Source of the DNA: an uncultured Eubacteriales bacterium
GTDB taxonomy: Bacteria; Bacillota; Clostridia; Oscillospirales; Oscillospiraceae
Reading direction: 5' to 3'
Assembly (NCBI GenBank): GCA_900079765.1
Contig: LT599017.1
Span: forward strand, 3,088,996-3,152,995
Length of the DNA: 64,000 nt
The translations under genes were made by a program, and so were the position numbers. Under the pieces are notes generated by a model, which was given only the letters and a program-made list of their open reading frames with translations, was not told the origin of the DNA and made no database searches. This document shows, piece by piece, positions 1 to 7,078 of the stretch (the first letter of the stretch is position 1; the number at the start of each line of letters is the position of its first letter).

Positions 1-884
1 TCGGGCACGCCCACAACCACGTCGGCCTGCACGGGGTGCTCCAGGGCCAGGAACGCCCCCGCCCGCAGCCGGGCCGAGTGGACCGAGCACCCCTCCACCA
101 CCGAGTCTGGCCGGGAGAAGTAGATGTACTCAAAAACGCACAGCCCCTCCGGGGCCTTATTACAGTGGTCCTCAATGGCCCGCACTCCGGCCTTGGTGAA
201 GACCACGATCTCGCCGGGCTTAATATCCCGGATAAACTTCGCTCCCACCGTATCCAGCGCGCAGCTCTCGGAGGCCACCACGTAGCTCCCGTCGGCACAC
301 TGCCCGTAGCACAGGGGCCGGAACCCGTTCTCGTCCCGGACGGCAATCAGCTTGGAGGGGGACATGACCACCAGGGAGTAGGCCCCCTTGATCTTGTGCA
401 TAGCCCGGTTGACTGCCTCCTCGATGGAGGGAGAGGTGAGCCGTTCCTTGGTAATGAGGTAGGAGATGACCTCGGTGTCCGACGTGGTATGGAAGATGGA
501 GCCGCCCAACTCCAGCTCCTTGCGCAGCTCCAGGGAGTTGGTGATGTTGCCGTTGTGGGCCAAGGCCATTCGGCCCTTGATGTGGTTGACCACGATGGGC
601 TGAGAGTTGAGCCTGTCGCCGCTGCCGGTGGTACCGTACCGCACATGGCCCACCACCATGTTCCCCTCCCCCAGCTCGTCGATGACCCGGGGTGTAAACA
701 CATCCTCCACCAGCCCCGTGTCCTTGTACGCCCGGAAGAGTCCGTCGTCGTTAACGACGATGCCGCAGCTCTCCTGCCCCCGGTGCTGGAGGGCAAAGAG
801 GCCGTAGTACGCCGTGGCCGCCAGCCTGCCCCTCTGGGGGGAGAAAACACCGAAGACCCCGCACTCCTCCCGCAGCGTACCCAT
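1..884 (-). CDS. purF: amidophosphoribosyltransferase, N-terminal part (runs off the window)
   Basis: Catalyses the first committed step of purine synthesis: glutamine plus PRPP gives phosphoribosylamine. The frame starts at the ATG whose complement is at 882-884 and reads [15 protein letters not shown]. Cleavage after the short leader would expose the N-terminal cysteine nucleophile (C8) of the glutaminase domain. RHRGQESCGI and HNGNITN, both typical of this Ntn-hydrolase domain, follow. About 294 codons are present and the PRPP-binding half lies outside. The start overlaps the purC stop (ATGA), so translation is probably coupled. It is the third gene after the ZTP riboswitch. Confidence 0.96.
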   Translation of the reverse strand, partial: MGTLREECGVFGVFSPQRGRLAATAYYGLFALQHRGQESCGIVVNDDGLFRAYKDTGLVEDVFTPRVIDELGEGNMVVGHVRYGTTGSGDRLNSQPIVVNHIKGRMALAHNGNITNSLELRKELELGGSIFHTTSDTEVISYLITKERLTSPSIEEAVNRAMHKIKGAYSLVVMSPSKLIAVRDENGFRPLCYGQCADGSYVVASESCALDTVGAKFIRDIKPGEIVVFTKAGVRAIEDHCNKAPEGLCVFEYIYFSRPDSVVEGCSVHSARLRAGAFLALEHPVQADVVVGVP

Positions 885-1600
885 CACTGCCCGTCCCCCG
901 TCAGGCGGCGCAGCATCTCCTGGTACGCCTCCTCCACGCCGCCCAGGTCCCGGCGGAAACGGTCCTTGTCCAGCTTTGCGCCGGTGGTGCTGTCCCAAAA
1001 CCGGCAGGTATCGGGGCTTATCTCGTCGGCAAGGACGATTTCTCCCTCCGCCGTCCTGCCAAACTCCAGCTTGAAGTCCACCAGCGTCACGTTCCGCCGG
1101 GCGAAGAATTCCTTGAGGAACTTGTTCACCGTGAGGGCCATGTCCTCGATTTGGTCTATTTCCTCCTGAGTGGCAAGGCCCAGAGCCAGGGCGTGGCTGG
1201 TGTTGAGCAAGGGGTCGTCCAGGTCGTCGTTCTTATAGGAAAATTCGACGGTGGGTAGCGCGAAGACGATGCCCTCGGCCACGCCGTACCGCTTGGCGAA
1301 GGACCCGGCGGAGCGGTTGCGGACGATGACCTCCAGGGGGATGATGGCGACCTTCTTAACCAGGGTCTCCCGCTCGGAGAGCTCCTCGAGGAAATGGGTG
1401 GCAACACCCTCCCTTTCCAGCATAGCCATGAGGAGGTTGGTCATCTTGTTATTGATACTCCCCTTCCCGGTGATGGTGCCCTTCTTCGCGCCGTTGAAGG
1501 CGGTGGCATCATCCTTGTAGGAGACGATGACCTTCCCGGGATTGCTGGTGGCATAGACCTTTTTCGCTTTACCCTCGTAGAGCTGTACCGTCTTTTCCAT
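884..1600 (-). CDS. purC: phosphoribosylaminoimidazole-succinocarboxamide synthase
   Basis: SAICAR synthetase joins CAIR and aspartate using ATP. At 238 residues it has the usual bacterial length. It opens with [13 protein letters not shown], the family's N-terminal nucleotide-binding strand, and contains [17 protein letters not shown] and VDFKLEFG, both hallmarks of PurC. An AGGGAGAGG ribosome site precedes the ATG. It lies 16 nt after purE and overlaps the purF start, so purE-purC-purF form one operon in pathway-compatible order. Confidence 0.98.
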   Translation of the reverse strand: MEKTVQLYEGKAKKVYATSNPGKVIVSYKDDATAFNGAKKGTITGKGSINNKMTNLLMAMLEREGVATHFLEELSERETLVKKVAIIPLEVIVRNRSAGSFAKRYGVAEGIVFALPTVEFSYKNDDLDDPLLNTSHALALGLATQEEIDQIEDMALTVNKFLKEFFARRNVTLVDFKLEFGRTAEGEIVLADEISPDTCRFWDSTTGAKLDKDRFRRDLGGVEEAYQEMLRRLTGDGQ

Positions 1601-1616
1601 CGTGAAATCCTCTCCC

Positions 1617-2111
1617 TTAGTTGTTGTAGGCTTTTTCTATGGTCCTGTTTTTCTCCATAACCTGAGCGGAGGCGGCTTTTCGGGCAGTTTCCAATTTATC
1701 GGCCAGCTCCGGCTCGGTGATTGCCAGCAGCTCAATAGACAGCAAGGCGGCATTGACGGCCCCATCAATAGCCACCGTCGCCACCGGGATTCCGGCGGGC
1801 ATCTGGACCGTTGAAAGTAGCGCGTCAATGCCGTCTAAATTACTGCTCTTGATGGGGAGGCCGATGACAGGCAGCGTGGTGTTGGCTGCAATGGCCCCGG
1901 CGAGATGGGCCGCCTTTCCGGCGGCGGCGATGATGGCCCCAAAGCCCTGGCTCCGGGCGCTCTGTGCGAAAACACGGGCCTCCTCCGGGGTACGGTGGGC
2001 GGAGTACACGTGCACCTCGAAGGGTACGCCATACTCCCGCAGGGTCTGCACCGCCTTGTCCACCACGGGGCGGTCACTGTCACTGCCCATAATAATTCCG
2101 ATCTTCTTCAT
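1617..2111 (-). CDS. purE: N5-carboxyaminoimidazole ribonucleotide mutase
   Basis: Converts N5-CAIR to CAIR in purine synthesis. The 164-residue protein begins with [17 protein letters not shown], the class I PurE signature that binds the substrate phosphate, followed by [10 protein letters not shown] with the catalytic histidine region and [10 protein letters not shown]. Class I in bacteria works with PurK, which is not in this window. It is the first gene behind the ZTP riboswitch and has an AAGGAGGG ribosome site 6 nt before its ATG. The tail after residue 155 is Lys/Asn-rich and unremarkable. Confidence 0.98.
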   Translation of the reverse strand: MKKIGIIMGSDSDRPVVDKAVQTLREYGVPFEVHVYSAHRTPEEARVFAQSARSQGFGAIIAAAGKAAHLAGAIAANTTLPVIGLPIKSSNLDGIDALLSTVQMPAGIPVATVAIDGAVNAALLSIELLAITEPELADKLETARKAASAQVMEKNRTIEKAYNN

Positions 2112-2147
2112 AATTTCCCTCCTTTTTTTATTTTAATAAACAAAAAT

Positions 2148-2177
2148 GGGCAGTCCTACCCCATGGTAGGACTGCCC
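2148..2177 (-). terminator. intrinsic terminator controlled by the ZTP riboswitch
   Basis: Inverted repeat GGGCAGTCCTACC / GGTAGGACTGCCC with a short loop, followed on the minus strand by a run of T (complement at 2142-2146). Its left arm reuses the CUGGGCA end of the riboswitch aptamer, so ligand binding and terminator formation exclude each other. This is the expected expression platform for an ON switch. Confidence 0.92.
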
Positions 2178-2250
2178 AGACGGTCGGCATTTCTGTCCAG
2201 GCCCTTGCTCCCCTGTGGTACTCCACAATCATCCGTCAGTCGCAAAAACC
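2172..2250 (-). promoter_or_regulatory. ZTP (pfl) riboswitch
   Basis: On the minus strand the leader carries GACTGACGGAT, a hairpin with GTGGAGTACCAC, then GGGGAGC, and after a variable linker GCCGACCGTCTGGGCA. These are the conserved pieces of the pfl/ZTP aptamer (two-part structure ending in CCGNCYGGGC). It sits between a strong promoter and purE. ZTP accumulates when 10-formyl-tetrahydrofolate is short, so the switch should turn on purine synthesis under folate stress. Confidence 0.93.
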
Positions 2251-2259
2251 TATATCTGA

Positions 2260-2288
2260 ATCATACCGAATCCGCCCATTCCTGTCAA
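2260..2288 (-). promoter_or_regulatory. sigma-A promoter of the purECF operon
   Basis: TTGACA (complement 2283-2288), 17-bp spacer, TATGAT (complement 2260-2265). The predicted start is about 2253, immediately before the ZTP aptamer. Confidence 0.9.
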
Positions 2289-2387
2289 GAATCCAACCTC
2301 CTCATTATGAACATTTTACCGTAGAAAAATTGGTTTTTAACCCGTTTCCCCTTGTGCATTTTCACTTTTAAAGTTTGAAAGCCCGCC

Positions 2388-3734
2388 TCACGATTTTTGA
2401 GCTTTTGCGCTCCAGAGCGCGTCGGCTACAGGGGCCCAGGATTGAGCGGGCCCTTCACACTTGGCGGCCAGATCCCGGACCTCCTCGGGGTTCTGGAGGT
2501 CTGTGGAGTGGGCACTGGAGGACTCCACCGCGCCGACAAGCGCCTCCGGGTTATCCAGCAGCGGGCAAGGGCGCAGGTGGTTGCCGTTCCAGGGCTGCCC
2601 GGCCTGGTAGGCCTTGAAGAGGGGGCCTTGCAGGGCCTCCAGCAGAGTCCTTTCCCGGATGTTGGAGTCGGAGTAGTGGATGAAGGCGCAGGGCTCACAG
2701 TCTCCGTTGGCGTTGATATGTAAATACACCCGCCCGCCGGCAAGGCAGCCCCGGGAGTACTCGCCGTCGTTCCAGAAGTCCAGGGTGAAGATGGGCTTGG
2801 TCTCCCGGAATTTGCGGATCTGCTGATACATGAATTTTCTCTGCTCGGGGGAGACCATCAGCTCAGGCACCGCCTCCTTGCCCACGGGCATGTAGGTGAA
2901 GAACCAGCAGAATCGGGCGCCCCAGGCGATCATCTGATCAAAGTAGGCCTCGCTGCCGATCATCTCAGTGTTCTTGCTGGTGTAGCAGCAGGAGATGCCG
3001 AAAGGCAGTCTCTTCTCCCGCAGGATGGCCATAGCCCGCTCCACCTTGGCGAAGGTGCCCTCCCCTCGGCGGAAGTCGGTGTCGGTCTCAAAACCCTCCA
3101 CACTGATGGCGGGGATAAAATTCTTCACCCGCAGCATCTCATCGGCAAAGGCTTCGTCGATGAGGGTGCCGTTGGTGAAAGCGGTAAACTGGCAGTCCGG
3201 GTGGGCCTCGCACAGACGGATCAGGTCCTTTTTTCGCACCAGCGGCTCCCCGCCGGAGTAGAGGAACATATAGGTGCCCAGGGCGTTCGCCTGGGTGATG
3301 ATGGAGTCCAGCTCCTCATAGCTCATGTTCAGCCGGTCCCCATACTCGGCGGCCCAGCAGCCGGTACAGTGCAGGTTACAGGCGGATGTGGGGTCCATAA
3401 GGATGGCCCAGGGGACATTGCAGCCGTATTTCTCCCGGCTCTCGGCCTGCTTTTTCATCCCGGCCAGGCTGGCGTTGACGAAGAAGTTGCGCACCGTGGC
3501 CTTCAGCACCTCGTGGTCCACCTCCTCGCAGAGCTTAACCACAAACTTATTCCAGGTGTTCTCCGGGTCGGCGGCAATAGGGCGCACCGTCGCGATCTGC
3601 GAAGCATGCTCCCCACTCACGTCGAAGCGCTCTGCCCAGTCCACCAGCTTAGAGAAGTTTTTCCGCGGGTCCTTCAGCGTGTAATCCAGCGCCAGGTCCA
3701 GCGCTCCTGCCTGCACTTTGTCGAGTAACTTCAT
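2388..3734 (-). CDS. radical SAM protein with C-terminal cysteine cluster
   Basis: A 448-residue enzyme with the 4Fe-4S motif CNLHCTGCW (C119, C123, C126) and the SAM-binding GGEPL motif. A C-terminal cysteine set (CLAG, then CEPC, then CPLL) looks like a SPASM-type auxiliary cluster site. The N-terminal ~105 residues are a helical region I do not recognise. The substrate is unknown. An AAGGAG site precedes the ATG, 40 nt after the small peptide gene at 3775. It is the last gene of a block of small membrane-protein genes that starts at 4983 behind a regulated promoter, so it may modify a membrane-associated product of the same regulon. Confidence 0.88.
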   Translation of the reverse strand: MKLLDKVQAGALDLALDYTLKDPRKNFSKLVDWAERFDVSGEHASQIATVRPIAADPENTWNKFVVKLCEEVDHEVLKATVRNFFVNASLAGMKKQAESREKYGCNVPWAILMDPTSACNLHCTGCWAAEYGDRLNMSYEELDSIITQANALGTYMFLYSGGEPLVRKKDLIRLCEAHPDCQFTAFTNGTLIDEAFADEMLRVKNFIPAISVEGFETDTDFRRGEGTFAKVERAMAILREKRLPFGISCCYTSKNTEMIGSEAYFDQMIAWGARFCWFFTYMPVGKEAVPELMVSPEQRKFMYQQIRKFRETKPIFTLDFWNDGEYSRGCLAGGRVYLHINANGDCEPCAFIHYSDSNIRERTLLEALQGPLFKAYQAGQPWNGNHLRPCPLLDNPEALVGAVESSSAHSTDLQNPEEVRDLAAKCEGPAQSWAPVADALWSAKAQKS

Positions 3735-3774
3735 TTCTTTCTCCTTTATATTTGTTTATCGCCCAAACTTTGGC

Positions 3775-3876
3775 TTAGACCGGCCGATCCCGGTTCCTGC
3801 ACAGCACAGCGGATACAACTCCCGCCCCGGCAAGCAGTGCAGCAATTAGGGCGCCGATCACGATTTTTCTTTCCAT
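3775..3876 (-). CDS. 33-residue single-pass membrane peptide
   Basis: A short frame with ATG at complement 3874-3876 and an AAGGAGA site 8 nt upstream, 14 nt after the 176-residue gene. The peptide starts with a basic MERK, followed by a hydrophobic segment of about 20 residues rich in Ala, Val, Ile and Leu, and ends in a basic tail (CRNRDRPV). This is the pattern of a small membrane protein with its C-terminus in the cytoplasm or a positive anchor. It matches no family I know. Position inside the regulated block suggests an accessory subunit. Existence is inferred from ribosome site, spacing and amphipathic layout only. Confidence 0.62.
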   Translation of the reverse strand: MERKIVIGALIAALLAGAGVVSAVLCRNRDRPV

Positions 3877-3890
3877 GGAGATTTCTCCTT

Positions 3891-4421
3891 TTAATTTCCG
3901 AGCAGAGCGTTGGCCCGCTCGCATAGTTCGTATACCTCGTCGCGCTTTTTTTCAATCAGCGGGTCGACGACGGCTGCCTTTTTCATGTAGGTCGCATTGT
4001 AAAGAAAGTACGGAAGGGCCCAGCCCACGAAACCCGGGATTGCCAGCACGACGCCGAATACGGCGAGCCCTCCGAGGTAGGCGAAGGTGGCCCCGGCCAG
4101 GAAGGCAGTCCCCAACAGGCCGACGATCAGGGCCATCGTAATCGCGTTGGCGGCCTTCGACCGCTCCATGCCGGTGATTTCAGCGGCGCAGGCATCGAAC
4201 TGGCGCTGCAGACGGGTGAGCTCCGCCTTGTTGCGTATCTTCCTATCGCGCTTAAAACGCATGGTAACGTCCCTAACACCGGCCTGAGGTGTGGACACAC
4301 TCTCAAGCATCCAGCCAAAATTCTGATACCCGTCCGCATACATGGCCTCCATATCGCGGTTTACCGTGAAGTTTGCGTACTCGTAGCCAATAAAGCCGCC
4401 GGGCCTGGTCACTTCGCTCAT
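3891..4421 (-). CDS. uncharacterised membrane protein, 176 residues
   Basis: I do not recognise a family. Residues 1-60 are soluble with aromatic residues (GYEYANFTVNR). Residues 60-95 are charged and likely helical. Two hydrophobic segments lie at about 94-118 and 121-145, joined by a tight turn, and a charged C-terminal helix follows (EKKRDEVYELCERANALL). The start ATG overlaps the stop of the preceding 64-residue gene (ATGA), so the two are coupled. It belongs to the block behind operator box A and is probably a partner of the neighbouring small membrane proteins. Confidence 0.8.
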   Translation of the reverse strand: MSEVTRPGGFIGYEYANFTVNRDMEAMYADGYQNFGWMLESVSTPQAGVRDVTMRFKRDRKIRNKAELTRLQRQFDACAAEITGMERSKAANAITMALIVGLLGTAFLAGATFAYLGGLAVFGVVLAIPGFVGWALPYFLYNATYMKKAAVVDPLIEKKRDEVYELCERANALLGN

Positions 4422-4612
4422 TCTTCCCTACGCTCCTCTCCGTCGTCCGGCGTCAGGAACGCCTTGACGAACTTATGCTCGATCTTTTTGTAACCGTTGA
4501 CCGCTCCGTCCTCTATTTTTTGGTAGACCCCAACTACCCCGGCTTCTATGGCTTTGTAGCCGGAAACGACGGCCTTTTCGATTTTCATGTTCGCTTTCAT
4601 AAACTTGTTCAT
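4418..4612 (-). CDS. 64-residue charged repeat protein
   Basis: The start is the ATG at complement 4610-4612, two bases after the stop of the upstream gene; a longer frame upstream overlaps that gene and is rejected. The protein has three or four imperfect ~12-residue repeats of the form KIE-x3-V-x2-GYKAIE, VGVYQKIE, VNGYKKIE, then an acidic end DDGEERREE. This suggests an amphipathic helix that could lie on the membrane. No family is recognised. It is translationally coupled on both sides. Confidence 0.72.
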   Translation of the reverse strand: MNKFMKANMKIEKAVVSGYKAIEAGVVGVYQKIEDGAVNGYKKIEHKFVKAFLTPDDGEERREE

Positions 4613-4614
4613 TG

Positions 4615-4983
4615 TTACTTCAGCCCCTTTACCAGCGGAATAAGGGAGAGCAACAGGGCAATGCCCACGATGCCGACGATGATACCGGGTACCAGGCTGC
4701 TCCACACCATGACCAGGCACATGCCCACGCCCAGCAGAAGGGCGCCGACAACGCCGAGAAGAGCAGTTGCGACGGTTTTTCCCGACATATGGATGGGCGC
4801 TTTGTTCTCCATTTTGCGCCAGACCGCTACCGTAATCAGAAAAATCACAAGGCCAATGCACCCCATGACTACGCCTGGCTGAAAGGCGTTCCACTCCGGC
4901 AGCAGGCACATACACATGCCGACAGCGGTGAAGATGCCTCCGATGCTCCCTAAGATCATTGCAACAAAATTGCTTTTTTTCAT
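4615..4983 (-). CDS. uncharacterised four-helix membrane protein, 122 residues
   Basis: Four hydrophobic segments at about 6-27, 37-55, 70-91 and 97-116 suggest a small integral membrane protein; no family is recognised. The two halves look loosely alike (GxIGG/GxVGA starts, Gly-rich helices), possibly an ancient duplication. An AAGGAGAGG site precedes the ATG. It is the first gene of the block 4983-2388 and lies directly behind promoter/operator box A (5020-5063), so it should respond to the two-component system at 8287-10028. Confidence 0.82.
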   Translation of the reverse strand: MKKSNFVAMILGSIGGIFTAVGMCMCLLPEWNAFQPGVVMGCIGLVIFLITVAVWRKMENKAPIHMSGKTVATALLGVVGALLLGVGMCLVMVWSSLVPGIIVGIVGIALLLSLIPLVKGLK

Positions 4984-5019
4984 GTCTATTTCCTCTCCTT
5001 AAAGTGATTTTGTGCCTTT

Positions 5020-5063
5020 ACTCTACCTTCTAAATATTTGAGAATTGCTTGAAACCTGTTTGA
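5020..5063 (-). promoter_or_regulatory. promoter with operator box A of the two-component regulon
   Basis: Read on the minus strand: TCAAACA, 4 nt, TCAAGCA, 4 nt, TCAAATA (5035-5063), then exactly 9 nt, then a -10 TAGAGT (5020-5025). The heptads repeat every 11 bp, one helical turn, as for OmpR-family activators that replace a -35 box. The same arrangement occurs at 6995-7038 and 10097-10140. Binding by the regulator at 9354 is inferred. Confidence 0.8.
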
Positions 5064-5094
5064 GAAATATTAAAAAAGCCGGTACTCAGTATAT

Positions 5095-5925
5095 TTATTT
5101 GAATCTGCCCGCGCCGCCGGCGATACATCCGCCGTCACAGAGGATGTCGACTCCGGTCAAGTATCCCATGGCCGGATCGGCGCAGGCCTCGTAGAGCGCC
5201 GCGATCTCATCCGGCTGGCCCAGCCGCTTGATGGCGTTGTACTTAAGGTACGTTTGCGCTTCGTCTTTTTCCAATTCACCCATCGGCGTCTCAAAATTTC
5301 CGGGGGTGATTGAGATGGTCCTTACAGCCTTGGCGCCGAAGCGGGCCGCCTCCACTTTTGCGTACCAGATTACGAAATATTTAGATATGCCATACGAGAC
5401 CCCCGAGCGAACCTTGGCCGGGAAGAGATTAACCCGCGCCATCATCCTTTTCATAAACTTGTCCCGGTCGGTTTGGCTGTACTTGAAGGCGCCCTTGGGC
5501 ATAACGAGCGCGGGCACCATATAGGCCGACATGGAAGAGGTATCGATCAGGCACCCACCCGGAGCAATCACGTCATAAAACGCATCGTGGATGTGGACCG
5601 TGCCCAGCGCGTTTCCCATCATGATCTTTTCCGCGTCTCCCATGTGGGGGGACATACCGGCGGCGTGGATGACCGTCGTTACCCTGCCGCGGGCCGCGGC
5701 CGTCTCGGCGAGCGCGCGCACGCTGTCCCATTCGCATAGATCACATACGCAGACCTCGGCTTCGATCCCCATGGCGGTCAGCTCATCCACGGCACTCAGA
5801 AGCTTGGACGCCGTGCGGCTTGCCAAGATGAGACGCATCCCCCTTTTGCCCAGCCGTTTGGCAGTTGCAAATCCCATTCCGCTTCCGCCGCCGGTGATCA
5901 CGCATACTTCTTTCTCCTGATCCAT
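5095..5925 (-). CDS. short-chain dehydrogenase/reductase
   Basis: Rossmann-fold SDR of 276 residues. TGGGSGMG at residues 11-18 binds the nucleotide. The active-site serine lies in DTSSMSAYM and the tyrosine-lysine pair in YGISK. An insertion of about 25 residues sits between the serine and the tyrosine (KYSQTDRDKFMKRMMARVN), longer than in the average SDR. The C-terminal DGGCIAGG fits the classical family. The substrate is unknown. It starts 15 nt after the epimerase gene with an AAAGGAG site, so the two are co-transcribed from the promoter at box B. Confidence 0.9.
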   Translation of the reverse strand: MDQEKEVCVITGGGSGMGFATAKRLGKRGMRLILASRTASKLLSAVDELTAMGIEAEVCVCDLCEWDSVRALAETAAARGRVTTVIHAAGMSPHMGDAEKIMMGNALGTVHIHDAFYDVIAPGGCLIDTSSMSAYMVPALVMPKGAFKYSQTDRDKFMKRMMARVNLFPAKVRSGVSYGISKYFVIWYAKVEAARFGAKAVRTISITPGNFETPMGELEKDEAQTYLKYNAIKRLGQPDEIAALYEACADPAMGYLTGVDILCDGGCIAGGAGRFK

Positions 5926-5940
5926 CGTGATCTCCTTTCG

Positions 5941-6963
5941 TCAGGCAGTCGCCTTGATTTTGCCCTCACGTTTGAGCCACTGCGCTTCGTCGTGCAGCGT
6001 CTCCGCATAAGGGCGGGTTTCATAGCCCAATTCCTTTTTCGCCTTGCTATAGTCAAAGGCGTTGTTGCGGGCGAGGTTGTAGACGGAAAAACTGGTCATA
6101 ATCGGCTGCTTTCCGGTCTTTTTCGCTTTCTTCTCCATTCTCTTGGCGATGAAACCGGCGATGCCTAGGGGCAGATAAAATCTGACCGGCCTGCACCCGA
6201 GGTCGTCGTGGAGCATCCGGCAGAGTTCTTTCAGCGTAACCTCCTCGTTGCCGAGGATGTAGCATTCGCCCTTTCGGCCCTTGTCGGCCGCCATGATGCA
6301 GCCATAGGCGAGATCGCGCACGTCGCAGAGATTGAAGGATCCCTGCATGCCGATGGGCATTTCGCCGTTGACGATCTGGATGACCGTCTTCGTCACCTCG
6401 CCCACTGCGTAGTCGTTGGGGCCCAGGATGCCGCTGGGCTGGACGATACAGGCGTTTAACCCCCGCTGCCTGACCGCGTCCAGCACCTCCTGTGAGGCCA
6501 TGGCCTTGGTTCTGCTGTACCAGCCCACCACTTTTTCCGGGTCGAAATTGCTGACCTCTTTGATTTTCTGGCCCTTAGGTGCCTCGGGAATCGCGCCGGT
6601 GCTGCTGACATAAACCAGCTTTTTGCACTCAGGATGGTTGAGGCAGGCCGCGATAATGTTCTGCGTCCCGCCGACGTTGACATCGACTAGTTTCTGGTTG
6701 AAATCAGGGTTCACCGTCACCATGCTGGCGCAGTGGATGACGATGGACTCCATGCCCGCGGGAATGGTGAAGAACCGATTTACAGCGGCGGCCTCGCACA
6801 GGTCGCCCTCGCAGAGCTCAACCTCTTTGGGGATATATTTCACAGATTTGTCGCCGGGCAGGACGAATGCGCGCACCTTGTCTCCGCGCTCCAGGAGCTG
6901 ACTACACACGCTGCTGCCCAGGAACCCAGCCGCACCGGTAAGAAGGTAAAGGGTATTTTTCAT
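5941..6963 (-). CDS. NAD-dependent epimerase/dehydratase family protein
   Basis: Extended SDR of 340 residues with TGAAGFLG at 9-16 and the catalytic YSRTK motif, resembling the dihydroflavonol-reductase/3-beta-hydroxysteroid type rather than a sugar-nucleotide epimerase. Family members reduce or epimerise hydrophobic carbonyl compounds; the actual substrate cannot be read from sequence. It is the first gene of a two-gene unit with the SDR at 5095, and directly follows operator box B and its promoter. GGAGG lies 8 nt before the ATG. Confidence 0.88.
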   Translation of the reverse strand: MKNTLYLLTGAAGFLGSSVCSQLLERGDKVRAFVLPGDKSVKYIPKEVELCEGDLCEAAAVNRFFTIPAGMESIVIHCASMVTVNPDFNQKLVDVNVGGTQNIIAACLNHPECKKLVYVSSTGAIPEAPKGQKIKEVSNFDPEKVVGWYSRTKAMASQEVLDAVRQRGLNACIVQPSGILGPNDYAVGEVTKTVIQIVNGEMPIGMQGSFNLCDVRDLAYGCIMAADKGRKGECYILGNEEVTLKELCRMLHDDLGCRPVRFYLPLGIAGFIAKRMEKKAKKTGKQPIMTSFSVYNLARNNAFDYSKAKKELGYETRPYAETLHDEAQWLKREGKIKATA

Positions 6964-6994
6964 GTTTTTTCCTCCAGGTATTTAAGATGTCGCT

Positions 6995-7038
6995 ATCATA
7001 ACCCGGGGATATTTACGAGTTGTTTGTATCTTGTTTGA
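6995..7038 (-). promoter_or_regulatory. promoter with operator box B of the two-component regulon
   Basis: Minus strand: TCAAACA, 4 nt, ACAAACA, 4 nt, GTAAATA (7010-7038), 9 nt, then -10 TATGAT (6995-7000). Same 11-bp phasing and same 9-nt gap to the -10 as boxes A and C. No -35 box is needed. It lies just past the terminator of the regulator operon. Confidence 0.82.
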
Positions 7039-7046
7039 GAAATATT

Positions 7047-7078
7047 AAAACGGCGGCCCTTCTGAGGGCCGCCGTTTT
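7047..7078 (-). terminator. intrinsic terminator of the regulator-kinase-membrane protein operon
   Basis: A 14-bp perfect stem (AAAACGGCGGCCCT / AGGGCCGCCGTTTT) with loop TCTG and T-rich minus-strand exit. It directly follows the stop of the 397-residue membrane protein and insulates the box B promoter. Confidence 0.93.

Noticed and set aside
36..1169. Long plus-strand open frame opposite purF and purC
   Set aside because: It lies fully antisense to two clear enzymes, has no family features and reflects the high G+C third positions of the real genes.
2338..2387. Possible terminator after the radical SAM gene
   Set aside because: Only a weak A+T-rich pairing (CTTTCAAACTTTAAAAG) is present; no GC stem or T run.
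3746..3955. 69-codon minus-strand frame overlapping the small peptide gene
   Set aside because: Runs in a different frame, overlaps the end of the 176-residue gene and lacks a ribosome site; the 33-residue frame fits better.
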